From JAJCYL01 sp963664285 (GTDB lineage: Bacteria; Bacteroidota; Bacteroidia; Cytophagales; Cyclobacteriaceae): 64,000 nucleotides of DNA. Each line of letters begins with the position of its first letter. The first letter of the stretch is position 1. The notes under the pieces were generated by a model. The model did no database searches and was not told the origin of the DNA. It saw only the letters and a program-made list of their open reading frames with translations. The DNA is taken from contig CAXXNX010000037.1 of the NCBI GenBank assembly GCA_963664285.2, positions 1 to 64,000 on the forward strand. Reading direction: 5' to 3'. Below are positions 19,600 to 28,901 of the stretch, piece after piece. The translations under genes and the position numbers were made by a program.

Positions 19600-20535
19600 G
19601 TACTCCCCAATCATAGGACCACCCATTCAGGTTTTAAGTTAATAATATTAGGCTGCAGTTGCATATTTTTCATTAGGTGCTATTCTTCCAATTCCCTGAT
19701 GCCTTCTTTGATTGTATTTCTCCATAAACTCTTCGATCCCCAGATACAATTCTACGCCGTTCTTTGCACGATACAAATACACATATCTCTGTTTGATGGT
19801 GCGCCAGAAGCGTTCAATATAAATGTTGTCTATCGCTCTGCCTTTTCCATCCATACTGATTCGTATTTGATGTTGCCTCAAGGTAGCGACCCATTCTTTA
19901 CTGGTGAACTGAGCTCCCTGGTCCGAGTGGATAATCTCTGGCTTACCATAGGTCTCCACAGCCTGGTTCAGCACCTCTAAACAGCAATCATTAGATAACG
20001 AGTTGCTCAGTCCCCATCCTACAATCTTTCGACTGAACACATCAATGATGGCCGTCAAATACATAAAGCCTTTCTTCATAGAGATGTAGGTGATATCTAT
20101 TTCCCATACTTGATTTGGTCTGTTTATCGGCAGCCCTCTCAATAAATAAGGATGAGTATATTCATCCGATCCAAGAGTAGACAGATGCTTCTTTGGATAT
20201 ATGGCCATAAGCCCCATCAAACGCATCAATCTGCGGATTCTTTTGTGGTTTACAACAATTCCCTCATCCTTAAAAAGGTCAATCATGGTGATCACCCCGC
20301 TCGTAGGGTCTTCCAACATCCATTCATCGATCTGACGCATAAGCGAAAGGTTGAAATCACTTTCAGGATGTGGTTGATAATAGACTCCACTACGGTGAAT
20401 GTTTAGCAATTCACATTGCCTTCTAATCGATAGTTGTCCTTGATTTGAATCTACAAATAAACGACGCATCATAACAGGCCGGTTTTCTTCAAGGTTTTTT
20501 TTTAGAAAGTCACGTTCCACTTCCAGCCTACCTAT
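19600..20535 (-). mobile_element. IS3-family element, 5'-truncated remnant
   Basis: Only the orfB part and the adjacent 3' end are present. The frame is open upstream of the listed ATG (KIGRLEVERDF) and is cut at about 20535, where it joins a membrane protein gene. OrfA and the left inverted repeat are missing. The other end near 19600 is not resolved exactly. Confidence 0.75.
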
Positions 20536-20536
20536 T
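19648..20536 (-). pseudogene. IS3-family transposase OrfB (truncated partner missing)
   Basis: About 290 residues with an HTH_21-like N-terminus (SIRRQCELLNIHRSGVYYQ) and an rve integrase core. The catalytic residues are seen in QVWEIDITYIS, IIHSDQGAQFTS and NIYIERFWRTIKQ. Without orfA and a frameshift window it should not transpose by itself, though the catalytic domain is complete. Confidence 0.88.
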
Positions 20537-20960
20537 TTTGTTTATAGTCGGGGAATGGTGCTGCCTTCAACCCGCGACCATGGAAATCAGGAAAACCATA
20601 CCATCTTGTTCCCCGATTTAGCAAGTCGACCGTACCAACAATGTTGAAGAGCCAGACCAAGGCCATTGCACCCTTAAATCCTATTCGAAGCAAGATCAGT
20701 ACTAACAGCGCGAGGATACCCGTCAATAAATCCCCATATGCCGCGGGTATCGCGAAATAGTCTGGGAGTGGTTGCGCCACGACGCCAGGGACAATAAAGA
20801 CCATACCCATGTAGCGAAACGCATGCGGTAGAGTCAGCCAGAATAAAGCCTCACGTTGTGAGTGTTCTGCCAACCAGGGAGCCAATTTCCATTTGGCCAG
20901 TAGACCAAATACTAACAGGCTCAAACTTAATTGCAATACGAAAATGGCTTGCGGGCTCAT
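20532..20960 (-). CDS. Small integral membrane protein, C-terminus replaced by IS3 sequence
   Basis: 142 residues with about four hydrophobic segments (AIFVLQLSLSLLVFGLLA; FRYMGMVFIVPGVVAQ; YGDLLTGILALLVLILLRI; ALVWLFNIVGTVDLL). The last few residues (DYKQK) are coded by DNA overlapping the IS3 remnant, so the native end is probably lost. Family unknown to me. The GC content looks higher than in the neighbours, which may indicate transfer. Confidence 0.6.
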   Translation of the reverse strand: MSPQAIFVLQLSLSLLVFGLLAKWKLAPWLAEHSQREALFWLTLPHAFRYMGMVFIVPGVVAQPLPDYFAIPAAYGDLLTGILALLVLILLRIGFKGAMALVWLFNIVGTVDLLNRGTRWYGFPDFHGRGLKAAPFPDYKQK

Positions 20961-21131
20961 AATGGTGTTCCACCAATAACATATTATGCGAATGCCAACA
21001 ACTGCACTTACAACAATTTCAACATATTATTCTACAATTCAAAAGAAAAACAGTGGTCAGCAACGAGGCACAAACGCTGAAATTGAATTTGCGAAATGCC
21101 CCTTCTGCCGTCAGGGCTACATTTTTCTTAC

Positions 21132-21950
21132 TCACGGAAACTTCGGAAACTTTCTAAACTCAGGATCCCGTTTTTCCAGGAATGCGTTCTTCCCTTCCTG
21201 GGCTTCCCCTGATAGGTAATACATCAAAGTGGCATCACCGGCTAATTCCATCAGTCCTGCTTGCCCATCTAACTCGGCATTGAAAGATCTTTTAAGCATT
21301 CGTATGGCCATGGGGCTACGTTTTTGAATTATTTGACACCATTCTACCGTTGTTTCCTCTAATTTATCAAATGGAACTACCTTATTGACCATTCCCATTC
21401 TTTCTGCTTCTTCAGCAGTGTATTGCTGACAGAGGAACCAGATCTCACGGGCTTTCTTCTGGCCGACATGCCTGGCAAGGTATGAGGAGCCATACCCGCC
21501 ATCAAAACTTCCTACCTTTGGACCGGTTTGACCAAATTTCGCATTCACAGAAGCAATGGTAAGATCGCAGACGACATGTAATACATGACCGCCTCCAATA
21601 GCATAGCCGTTGACCATCGCAATTACCGGTTTGGGCAATGATCTGATCCTTTTGTGGAGATCGAGTACATTGAGTCGCGGAACACCGTCTTTACCAATAT
21701 AACCACCAATTCCTTTCACATTCTGGTCACCACCGGAGCAGAAAGCTTTGTCGCCGGCTCCGGTAAGAACTACCACATCTATATCCTGACTTTCGCGGCA
21801 AATGTCCATAGCATCGATCATCTCGATGTTGGTTTCGGGCCGGAAAGCGTTATAGACCTCGGGCCGGTCTATTGTGATCTTGGCAATGCCATCAAACGAA
21901 TCAAATCGGATGTCTTCGTATTCTTTTATTTGTTGCCAATTGAATGCCAT
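21132..21950 (-). CDS. menB: 1,4-dihydroxy-2-naphthoyl-CoA synthase
   Basis: The 272-residue crotonase-fold enzyme has the MenB signatures ITIDRPEVYNAFRP, DKAFCSGGDQNVKGIGGY, NGYAIGGGHVLHVVCDLTIA and GQTGPKVGSFDGGYGSSYLAR. It closes the naphthoquinone ring in menaquinone synthesis. It was originally the gene directly after menD: the ancestral menD stop (TAA after QLNK) lies about four bases before this ATG. An IS30 fragment plus a 55-bp duplication now separate the two reading frames. Confidence 0.97.
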   Translation of the reverse strand: MAFNWQQIKEYEDIRFDSFDGIAKITIDRPEVYNAFRPETNIEMIDAMDICRESQDIDVVVLTGAGDKAFCSGGDQNVKGIGGYIGKDGVPRLNVLDLHKRIRSLPKPVIAMVNGYAIGGGHVLHVVCDLTIASVNAKFGQTGPKVGSFDGGYGSSYLARHVGQKKAREIWFLCQQYTAEEAERMGMVNKVVPFDKLEETTVEWCQIIQKRSPMAIRMLKRSFNAELDGQAGLMELAGDATLMYYLSGEAQEGKNAFLEKRDPEFRKFPKFP

Positions 21951-21962
21951 TGTTATTTATTT

Positions 21963-22017
21963 AATTGATTCCTTAACTCTTTTTTTAATTGTTCGAATTT
22001 AGTCTTGTTCGTCTTAC
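21963..22017. repeat. 55-bp direct repeat, unit 1 (ancestral menD 3' end)
   Basis: The 55 bases here recur exactly at 22489-22543. Read on the minus strand, this unit followed by menB carries the ancestral end of menD (KELRNQLNK stop). The second unit is still joined to the menD body. The pair flanks the IS30 right-end fragment. Confidence 0.93.
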
Positions 22018-22487
22018 GATTGGGAGATATAGAAGTCGATTTAATGATGGGTAAAAACCACAAAGGCTCTTTGTTGGTGATGACAGACCGAGCAAGTCTT
22101 TTTACCAGAATCAGAAAGATGCACAGTAAAAATGCCGATCAAATGGCCGAAGCTATTGTGGAGGAACTCTCTCAGGATAAACACAAACTGGAAACACTCA
22201 CTTTTGATAATGATATGGCATTTTCTAAACATGAGTTGATTGCTCAATCCCTTGATGTGGATGCCTATTTCACTCGTCCCTATACTAGTCAGGATAAAGG
22301 GACAGTTGAAAATAGGATTGGGGTAATCAGAAGGTTTTATCCTAAGAAAACAGATATTAGATTTGTTACAGAGGAGCAAATCAAAGTTGTTGAAAACAAA
22401 ATCAATGAACGCCCTGTTAGAAAATTTAATTACCTAAACGCAAAGCAAGTGCTACAAAGGAAAATTGCACTTATTACTTGAACTTAC
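22018..22487 (+). mobile_element. IS30 right-end fragment
   Basis: 470 bp equal to bases 29741-30210 of the complete IS30 copy, ending exactly at its right terminus. It codes for the C-terminal 150 or so residues of the transposase (GDIEVDLMMG to LQRKIALIT) with no start of its own. It lies between two copies of a 55-bp menD sequence. Confidence 0.95.
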
Positions 22488-24176
22488 AAATTGATTCCTT
22501 AACTCTTTTTTTAATTGTTCGAATTTAGTCTTGTTCGTCTTACTACTCACCTGAACTTCTAGTAGTTTTGCCCGGCCATCTACCTCCAGAAATTTTGTTA
22601 ATGACTTGCTATATTCATCTGGGGATTCAGCGGAGATGTATTCAATATCCAAATCCTTAACAGTATTCCGTACATTTAGTTTTTGCTCAGTCTCAAAAAA
22701 TTCTTCCAGTTCTGGTTGCTGAGACGGTCCTTCAATCAATCTAAAGATACCGCCACCGTGATTGTTGATGACCAGTATCCTCAAATTGTCAGGAAGATAA
22801 TTATGCCACAGACCATTTCTGTCATAGAGGAATGCCATATCACCAAGAATAGCAATCACCGGATCACTGCTAGCAAGGGCACACCCAACAGCTGTACTTA
22901 AACAACCGTCAATGCCACAGGTGCCACGATTCGAGAAAACCTCAATATCATTTCGCCGGTGATTGATAAAATTGGCCCATCTTACGGGCATACTATTGGC
23001 CAGGTGTATTTGACTGTCCGGAGATAAATTATGAAGTAGATCTGCAACAATAGGCAATTCCCAGAATTCATCTGATGAAGGCGCTTTGAGACATTCCCCA
23101 GTTTGTCTATCAAGCGCTTTCCAGGTTGTGAGATAATCTTTCGAGTTACCGAGGTTAATTGAACCTAGAGATTCCGTAAAATCTATTATCGACTGATGGA
23201 AAATCCCGGTTAGAGATTGGAAAGTATCCGGTATCAGTTCTGCCTCTCCAATATGCCAGTGATTTTTTGGATTATACTTTCTTAGAAATAATTTAAGGTT
23301 TTTGGAGATGACTGATTTACCAAATGTCAGTACCAAATCGGGTATTAAACCTTCCATTGTCACCTCATCAATAGATCCGAGGAACAGATCCTGATGAATT
23401 ATTGAATTTGAAAGTGAACTGAAGTTGGAAATAATATCAGTAATGACAGGTAAGTTATTGTTGCTGCTGAATTTTTCGATGCTTTCAAGTGCCTCTATAT
23501 CTAGAGCAGATTGACCCGCAACTATCAAAATTTTACCATAGTTCTGAATGCTCTTCTTAATTTTCTCAAGTTCATTATCCGGAAGGGATGAATGACCCTC
23601 TATCTTTTCAAAAACCCTTAAACCATTACTAGGTGGTGGTAACGAACCTTTCGGATAAAACGGTTCCCTTAACGGCACATTGATATGAACGGGTCCTGAG
23701 TTTTTACTTTTGGCCAGGTTAATAGCATCATTAATTATTCGGTGAACATGCCATAAATTGTCCGAATGATTGATGGTATCGGGTAGCTCAAAACTACCTT
23801 TGATATGGTCACCGAATATGCCGCTTTGACGGATAGTTTGACCATCTCTTTGATCAATCCACTCCGGAGGGCGGTCTGCAGTCAATACTACGAGAGGTGT
23901 ATTGGAATAGTAAGCTTCAGTGACGGCCGGCGCATAGTTGTAAACAGCTGATCCGGAGGTGCAAATGATGGCTATTGGCTCATCAAGTTTTTGAGATAAT
24001 CCTAAGGCAAGAAAACCAGCCGATCGTTCATCCGGAATAACGTAGGTTTTGATTTTCGAATGTCTGGCAAAAGCCAGTGTTAATGGCGCATTCCGTGAAC
24101 CAGGCGAAATTACTGCCCTTTTAATTCCTTTAAGGGAACACAGTTCAACAACGTCTATAATGGCCTGGAGAATCAT
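22452..24176 (-). CDS. menD: 2-succinyl-5-enolpyruvyl-6-hydroxy-3-cyclohexene-1-carboxylate synthase
   Basis: The 574-residue thiamine diphosphate enzyme begins MILQAIIDVVELCSLKG. MenD motifs include VISPGSRNAPLTLAFARH, ICTSGSAVYNYAPAVTEAYY, VVLTADRPPEWIDQRDGQTI and the cofactor region GTCGIDGCLSTAVGCA...ILGDMAFLYDRNGL. It condenses isochorismate with 2-oxoglutarate in menaquinone synthesis. The last residues are altered: after ELRNQ, the native LNK is replaced by FVSSSNKCNFPL read from the IS30 fragment. The catalytic core is untouched, so activity is likely kept. Confidence 0.96.
   Translation of the reverse strand: MILQAIIDVVELCSLKGIKRAVISPGSRNAPLTLAFARHSKIKTYVIPDERSAGFLALGLSQKLDEPIAIICTSGSAVYNYAPAVTEAYYSNTPLVVLTADRPPEWIDQRDGQTIRQSGIFGDHIKGSFELPDTINHSDNLWHVHRIINDAINLAKSKNSGPVHINVPLREPFYPKGSLPPPSNGLRVFEKIEGHSSLPDNELEKIKKSIQNYGKILIVAGQSALDIEALESIEKFSSNNNLPVITDIISNFSSLSNSIIHQDLFLGSIDEVTMEGLIPDLVLTFGKSVISKNLKLFLRKYNPKNHWHIGEAELIPDTFQSLTGIFHQSIIDFTESLGSINLGNSKDYLTTWKALDRQTGECLKAPSSDEFWELPIVADLLHNLSPDSQIHLANSMPVRWANFINHRRNDIEVFSNRGTCGIDGCLSTAVGCALASSDPVIAILGDMAFLYDRNGLWHNYLPDNLRILVINNHGGGIFRLIEGPSQQPELEEFFETEQKLNVRNTVKDLDIEYISAESPDEYSKSLTKFLEVDGRAKLLEVQVSSKTNKTKFEQLKKELRNQFVSSSNKCNFPL
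22489..22543. repeat. 55-bp direct repeat, unit 2
   Basis: Exact copy of 21963-22017 and part of the present menD coding sequence. It begins one base after the IS30 terminus at 22487. Confidence 0.93.
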
Positions 24177-24275
24177 TGAATCGAATCTCTAATTTAGATA
24201 TAGAAGGGGAATAATTGATGAGGCGATGTTTTTAATCAATGTAAGGCTCCATATGATTTAGTGTGGATAATAATA

Positions 24276-24543
24276 GTTTAATGAAAAGTTGTAAGTTGTA
24301 ATTATTTAGAAAATTCCAAAAAGCAATTACCAAATCTCGAATAAATACCAACTTTCGACATTTAAAACAATTATTTCCTACCTGTCACACTTTTTAAAAA
24401 ATTAAAATTTGACTATTGAATATTTTTTGTGATTTGGTTTTTTTTGTGATTTGTCATTTTCTAGCGTAACCATTTCACATAGAACCCAATATATAATCAG
24501 GAGAGATACAATTGATCTACAATTTCTCCAGCTCTTTCAAAAC
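24276..24543. repeat. 268-bp direct repeat, unit 1
   Basis: These 268 bases recur at 24644-24911 with no difference that I can see. They are AT-rich intergenic DNA plus, at the 3' end, a copy of the last 27 bases of the HEAT-like gene that ends at 24885. The rest of 24178-24884 contains no gene. Confidence 0.93.
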
Positions 24544-24643
24544 ATTTTGCAATCCAAAGATTGCACTGCTCAGGCTTTTGAAGGATGAAAAAGCCCTTAA
24601 AAGCTTTTTCATCCTTCAATTGCACTTATTAGTTGATCTCAGC
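24544..24643 (-). mobile_element. IS30 left-end fragment (100 bp)
   Basis: Exact reverse complement of bases 29102-29201 of the complete IS30: the left terminus, both upstream hairpins and the first bases of the transposase start. It ends precisely at the IS terminus (CTCAGC, 24643), next to unit 2 of the 268-bp repeat. Confidence 0.95.
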
Positions 24644-24911
24644 GTTTAATGAAAAGTTGTAAGTTGTAATTATTTAGAAAATTCCAAAAAGCAATTACCA
24701 AATCTCGAATAAATACCAACTTTCGACATTTAAAACAATTATTTCCTACCTGTCACACTTTTTAAAAAATTAAAATTTGACTATTGAATATTTTTTGTGA
24801 TTTGGTTTTTTTTGTGATTTGTCATTTTCTAGCGTAACCATTTCACATAGAACCCAATATATAATCAGGAGAGATACAATTGATCTACAATTTCTCCAGC
24901 TCTTTCAAAAC
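24644..24911. repeat. 268-bp direct repeat, unit 2
   Basis: Second copy of the sequence at 24276-24543. This is the copy still joined to the body of the HEAT-like gene, so it is the ancestral position and unit 1 is the duplicate. Confidence 0.93.
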
Positions 24912-25400
24912 TTTTCGCCCCCTGGAGACAAAGCCGGCACTGCCAAACGGCATTTGATTTTCAATGGTCATTCGTAGCTCTTCTTTCATTTCAGGAAATT
25001 TTTTGGCAATGTTGGCCAGGATTGTCATTGAAAATACTTTAACAGCAATCGGCTCCTTCGTACCGGAGAGGTATTGAAAGCAGTGATCAGCTAAAGAGCC
25101 CATAAGCTCCTCGGGTAAATCTACCGACTGTAATATCCTGACCGTATTACGTTTTACTGCTACAGGAATATCACCCTTAAGATTGCAAATAATTTTTGCC
25201 AGGTAAGGATCAAGAAGCCGGGGATAGTTATCGCAACAATGGCTAACGATCCATGCCGCTCGCTGTGTAACACGATATTCTGACTCGAGAAAAAGTGTCA
25301 TCAGTTCCGAGAATCGGTGTTGATCATCTCCAATGTAATTGGCAATTCTTAAGGCTTGTTTCTTGGAATGCTCCCTGAGTATTTCTGATCTAAGATCCAA
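24885..25400 (-). CDS. HEAT/ARM-like helical repeat protein
   Basis: 171 residues, all-alpha in appearance, with repeated two-helix units such as YRVTQRAAWIVSHCCDNYP and AVKRNTVRILQSVDLPEE, resembling HEAT repeats. There is no signal peptide. It starts at a TTG directly after the TAG of the upstream gene, so translation is probably coupled. The function is unknown; short ARM-like proteins of this kind occur in many Bacteroidota. Confidence 0.7.
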   Translation of the reverse strand: MDLRSEILREHSKKQALRIANYIGDDQHRFSELMTLFLESEYRVTQRAAWIVSHCCDNYPRLLDPYLAKIICNLKGDIPVAVKRNTVRILQSVDLPEELMGSLADHCFQYLSGTKEPIAVKVFSMTILANIAKKFPEMKEELRMTIENQMPFGSAGFVSRGRKVLKELEKL

Positions 25401-25844
25401 CTATTTAAGACCTAATCCCCGATAGATAACCGTACCTAATAGGGCATTCAGAAGCACACTGGTCATGTCATTACTACCATAGGGATTCATGCTATCATAA
25501 TGCGCTCTTGCAACACCATCAAAATTATGAGGAGCAGTGGTAGCCATAACTTTTTTTGTGGTGCGACCAGACTTGTCAATGAAGTAAACTATGTCAAAAT
25601 TGCTGTTAGGCTGATAGGAAGAGATAACCTGGAATCCATCATATTTCAAAGGTTTATAACCCATGATGCTATGGCGGTAGTCCACAATGGCGGGTACAAA
25701 ATTCTCGTCCGGGGTTTCGAATGAATCTGAGGTCGATCTCTGTTTTAATTCAATCTTATTCAATCGCATCAACCTCAAATCATCCTGTGCTCGAAGAGGT
25801 AGGGTGAAAATCAAACTAAAGACAATGAGCCATAACATCTTCAT
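25401..25844 (-). CDS. Hypothetical secreted protein
   Basis: I start at the ATG giving MKMLWLIVFSLIFTLPLRAQ, a clean signal peptide; the open frame extends 12 codons further upstream. The mature part of about 125 residues has GFQVISSYQPNSNFDIVYFI and ends in a short hydrophobic stretch. No family is recognised. It is directly followed by the HEAT-like gene, with no spacer between stop and start. Confidence 0.65.
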   Translation of the reverse strand: MKMLWLIVFSLIFTLPLRAQDDLRLMRLNKIELKQRSTSDSFETPDENFVPAIVDYRHSIMGYKPLKYDGFQVISSYQPNSNFDIVYFIDKSGRTTKKVMATTAPHNFDGVARAHYDSMNPYGSNDMTSVLLNALLGTVIYRGLGLK

Positions 25845-25909
25845 TGTTATGTAAAGTAACTTTTTTCTTTTAATTATCAATTATTTCGAATGGTGCCAGC
25901 AGTTTAATT

Positions 25910-26122
25910 CTAATCACTTTCAATAAGTTGACGGGCTTTTTCTGCATCCTGGGGAAATACTTTTAACCGGACTCCTTTCCTGCCAGGAGTAAAAAAGGAG
26001 AGATAAGGGATGACATTTCCTCCATGTACCAAAGATGTGATGCCCTCGGCTTCCAGCTTGCCTTTAACGATATTGGCTTCTATTTCACTGTCAAAAGTTT
26101 TTAAAACAATAAGTTCACTCAT
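25910..26122 (-). CDS. DUF2007 domain protein
   Basis: The 70-residue protein has the DUF2007 (putative signal-transducing, PII-like fold) pattern: LKTFDSEIEANIVKGKLEAEGI followed by LKVFPQDAEKARQLIE. It has no signal peptide. The molecular role of the family is not established. It is upstream of, and in line with, the secreted hypothetical gene and divergent from the OmpA-type gene. Confidence 0.82.
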   Translation of the reverse strand: MSELIVLKTFDSEIEANIVKGKLEAEGITSLVHGGNVIPYLSFFTPGRKGVRLKVFPQDAEKARQLIESD

Positions 26123-26170
26123 TCTTTAAGGTACGTTTTTTGATTCAATGTGTGTGCATAACTTTGAGAT

Positions 26171-27778
26171 ATGAAATTAATGATTTGTAGGATAATTCTT
26201 TCGATGATAATTCTTTCATTGAGTTTGGTGAGCTGGTCACAGGTGGTGGTAATTGAGTCCGTACAGCAAAGTCTTGATACCGCTCTTAATTCAAAATATT
26301 TTGAAGGAAACCCCATTCTAAGTCCGGACGGTTCCCGGATATATTTTACCCGATCGGGTCATCCGGAGAATATTGGTGGCCGATCGGACATGGGGGATGT
26401 GTGGTTTGCCGCCCGGTTTGAGAATGGAAGTTGGGGGCCGGCGCAAAATCTTGGAGGGCCCGTGAACACTGAAGATAAAAACGCTGTCATTGGTTTATTA
26501 GACCAGGGAAGGGCAATGCTTTTAACCTACCAGTATACCAACGAGGGAAAACCGGATAAGGGCTTCTCGATTAGCGTAAAAGACAGACAGGTCTGGAGTA
26601 AGCCTAGAAATATTGACATTCCATATTTCAAAAGCCATTCTGAATTTCAAAGTGCAGCCATTTCACCCGATGGAAATGTGATGATTTTCTCCTTAATGAC
26701 CTTCGGCACTTATGGTGTTGAGGATCTTTACTTTACAAAACTGAAAGCAGATGGTAGCTGGTCAGATTTGAGAAACCTTGGACCGACAATTAATAGCCGT
26801 TACCAAGAGATGACACCATTCATCGGTCCGGATTCGGAGACTATTTATTTTGCTTCAAATGGTTATCAGGGAGAAGGGAGCCTGGATATTTATTGGAGTA
26901 AGCGATTGGATGACTCATGGAGGAACTGGACAACTCCAATCAATCTTGGACCACTTATAAATAGTGTGGGTTCAGAGAGTGGATTCAAATTTCTACCAGA
27001 CATGGATTGGGCAGTGTTGGTATCTACTCAAAATTCAGATGGTTATGGAGATCTGAAAAAAGTGAATATTTCATTTCCGAAAGATTTCGTAGCTGAAGTT
27101 GATTCTGTTGCTGATCACCCGCTACTCTCACTACCGGAACCTGCAGACTCAGTTCTTGCGTCAGTGATCGAGATAGAAGAAGTACTCAATAACTTTTCCG
27201 GAAAGTTGATTGATATTAAAACCCGAAAAGTAATCGAAGGTGAACTTTTGCTGTTAAGTGAATTCGATTCTTTGACTACTAACAGTACTGAACTTGGTTA
27301 TGCAGTAAATCTCAGAGAGGCCGATTATCAATTGGTTGTGACTGCAATTGATTATCTGGAGTATGACACTGCCTTTACGATCACACCCGGTAGTAATTAT
27401 ACAACAGACTTCTCACTACAACCATTGGAAGTGGGTAATACTATCACCATGGACCATGTGCTATTCGAGCGTGGAACCACTAATCTGATTTCAGGATCAG
27501 AGCAGGATCTTGAAGCGGTCTATCACATGTTGAGAGACAATCCATCTGTTGAAATTGAAGTGGCTGGCCATACCGATAACCAGGGCAATTTTAAGATGAA
27601 TGTAAAGCTCTCTCAAGAACGCGTCGATAAAGTTGTGGAATACCTGGTAACTAAAGGGATCAACAAAAGACGAATTTCAGGAAAAGGTTGGGGACCAATG
27701 AAGCCTATTGCAACAAATAATACCGAGGAATCAAGGCGACTTAACAGAAGGGTTGAATTTACTATTGTAAAAAAATGA
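26171..27778 (+). CDS. OmpA family protein with PD40 beta-propeller repeats
   Basis: The 535-residue protein has a signal peptide (IILSMIILSLSLVSWSQ). Several PD40/WD40-like blades follow (GNPILSPDGSRIYFTRSG, SAAISPDGNVMIFSLM, MTPFIGPDSETIYFASNG), then a linker with a carboxypeptidase-like region, and finally a C-terminal OmpA domain (VEIEVAGHTDNQGN...LSQERVDKVVEYL) that binds peptidoglycan. This layout is typical of Bacteroidota envelope proteins, some linked to gliding and type IX secretion. It is an outer-membrane or periplasmic protein; the specific role is unknown. Confidence 0.9.
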   Translation: MKLMICRIILSMIILSLSLVSWSQVVVIESVQQSLDTALNSKYFEGNPILSPDGSRIYFTRSGHPENIGGRSDMGDVWFAARFENGSWGPAQNLGGPVNTEDKNAVIGLLDQGRAMLLTYQYTNEGKPDKGFSISVKDRQVWSKPRNIDIPYFKSHSEFQSAAISPDGNVMIFSLMTFGTYGVEDLYFTKLKADGSWSDLRNLGPTINSRYQEMTPFIGPDSETIYFASNGYQGEGSLDIYWSKRLDDSWRNWTTPINLGPLINSVGSESGFKFLPDMDWAVLVSTQNSDGYGDLKKVNISFPKDFVAEVDSVADHPLLSLPEPADSVLASVIEIEEVLNNFSGKLIDIKTRKVIEGELLLLSEFDSLTTNSTELGYAVNLREADYQLVVTAIDYLEYDTAFTITPGSNYTTDFSLQPLEVGNTITMDHVLFERGTTNLISGSEQDLEAVYHMLRDNPSVEIEVAGHTDNQGNFKMNVKLSQERVDKVVEYLVTKGINKRRISGKGWGPMKPIATNNTEESRRLNRRVEFTIVKK

Positions 27779-27854
27779 AAAGAACTCCTTTACTCAGAAA
27801 GTGAAATTCATCGTTTGCAAGACCAGTTAACGAATCGCACATTAATATTATCTC

Positions 27855-28484
27855 TTATTTGTCTAGCCGGTAAATTTCCATAATCCGTTCAAGAATTTTT
27901 CTAAAATCAATTTCAAGATTGATCAATTTGCCGGTCTTGATGTCAAGAACCCAGCCATGCACCAGCAGATTTCTTTCGTTGTAAGCTTTTTGTACTTCTG
28001 ATGTTTTTATGACATTAATGCACTGTTCTTGAACATTAAGCTCAACCAGTCTTTTATATCTCAAATCTTCATCTTCAATGGCAAATAATTCGTCGTGATG
28101 TAAACGAAAAACATCACGAATTTCTCGGAGCCATGGATTAAGAATACCTAAATCAGACGACTCCATGGCTGCTTTAACTCCACCACAATAATAGTGACCA
28201 CAAACAATGATATGATTGACTTTTAGATGATCTACTGCATAATGGATAACTGACATGGAGCTCAAATCAGTATTGGGGACCATGTTTGCAATATTTCTGT
28301 GTATAAAAGCTTCACCAGGTGCAACTCCCATTAATTCTTCTGCGGTAACTCTGCTATCTGAACAGCCGATATAAAGGATGTCAGGATTTTGTCCTTTTGA
28401 CAAGTCATAAAAATAGTCCTTATTCTGTTTTAGTTTTTCAAGAACCCAATTCCTGTTGTTTTCAAATATTTGCTCAATCTTCAT
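27855..28484 (-). CDS. can: Beta-class carbonic anhydrase
   Basis: The 209-residue protein has the zinc ligands of beta-carbonic anhydrases: CSDSRV (Cys, with the Asp-Arg dyad) near residue 42 and HYYCGG (His, Cys) near residue 98-101, plus FIHRNIANMV. It interconverts CO2 and bicarbonate in the cytoplasm. The frame is intact and of usual length (about 210-220). Confidence 0.95.
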   Translation of the reverse strand: MKIEQIFENNRNWVLEKLKQNKDYFYDLSKGQNPDILYIGCSDSRVTAEELMGVAPGEAFIHRNIANMVPNTDLSSMSVIHYAVDHLKVNHIIVCGHYYCGGVKAAMESSDLGILNPWLREIRDVFRLHHDELFAIEDEDLRYKRLVELNVQEQCINVIKTSEVQKAYNERNLLVHGWVLDIKTGKLINLEIDFRKILERIMEIYRLDK

Positions 28485-28523
28485 CCTTAAATCTTTAATT
28501 ATTGTATCTGGTAAATCTAATTA

Positions 28524-28685
28524 GTGTCTCTAAGAAAACAGCCCTTTTTTTATAAAATGAATTATTATGGATGAGATTTTCATTTTCTTTCTATGAGTTA
28601 ATACCTGAGTATCAATCGATTAGAAAAAATGGAAAGATCGACCATAAGAATAATTTTTAATTTAGGTGTGTTTTCTTAGAGACAC
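28524..28685. mobile_element. MITE-like element with 18-bp terminal inverted repeats
   Basis: GTGTCTCTAAGAAAACAG at 28524-28541 is matched by its near complement at 28668-28685. The 162-bp body has no gene. TAATTA precedes and follows it (28518-28523 and 28686-28691), consistent with a 6-bp target duplication. Confidence 0.78.
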
Positions 28686-28691
28686 TAATTA

Positions 28692-28901
28692 GTGTCTCTA
28701 AGAAAACAGCGAGTTTTAGGTCGTATTAAAATATTGCTTAAAATGGAACAATGAAAAAATCACTCACCTTGCTGACTAATAAAGGGTGACTTTGCTTTTA
28801 TTCATTGTTTTTGATGGTTTTTGATAAAAATAGCCGGGTTTTAGCCTGGCCAGGACGCACTTCTGCCAGTGCCTAATCCTTATTAAACAGCTAAAAGGTG
28901 A
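28692..28901 (+). mobile_element. Left end of a second element with the same terminal repeat, truncated
   Basis: It starts with the same GTGTCTCTAAGAAAACAG directly after the MITE's TAATTA. It continues for about 210 bp with small hairpins and no coding potential, and is cut by IS1380 copy D at TTAA (28902-28905). It may be the end of the parent IS of the MITE. Its family is not recognisable. Confidence 0.6.

Noticed and set aside
24276..24911. CRISPR or tandem-repeat array
   Set aside because: Only two 268-bp units, separated by an IS30 fragment; not a repeat-spacer array. No CRISPR-like array was seen anywhere in the window.
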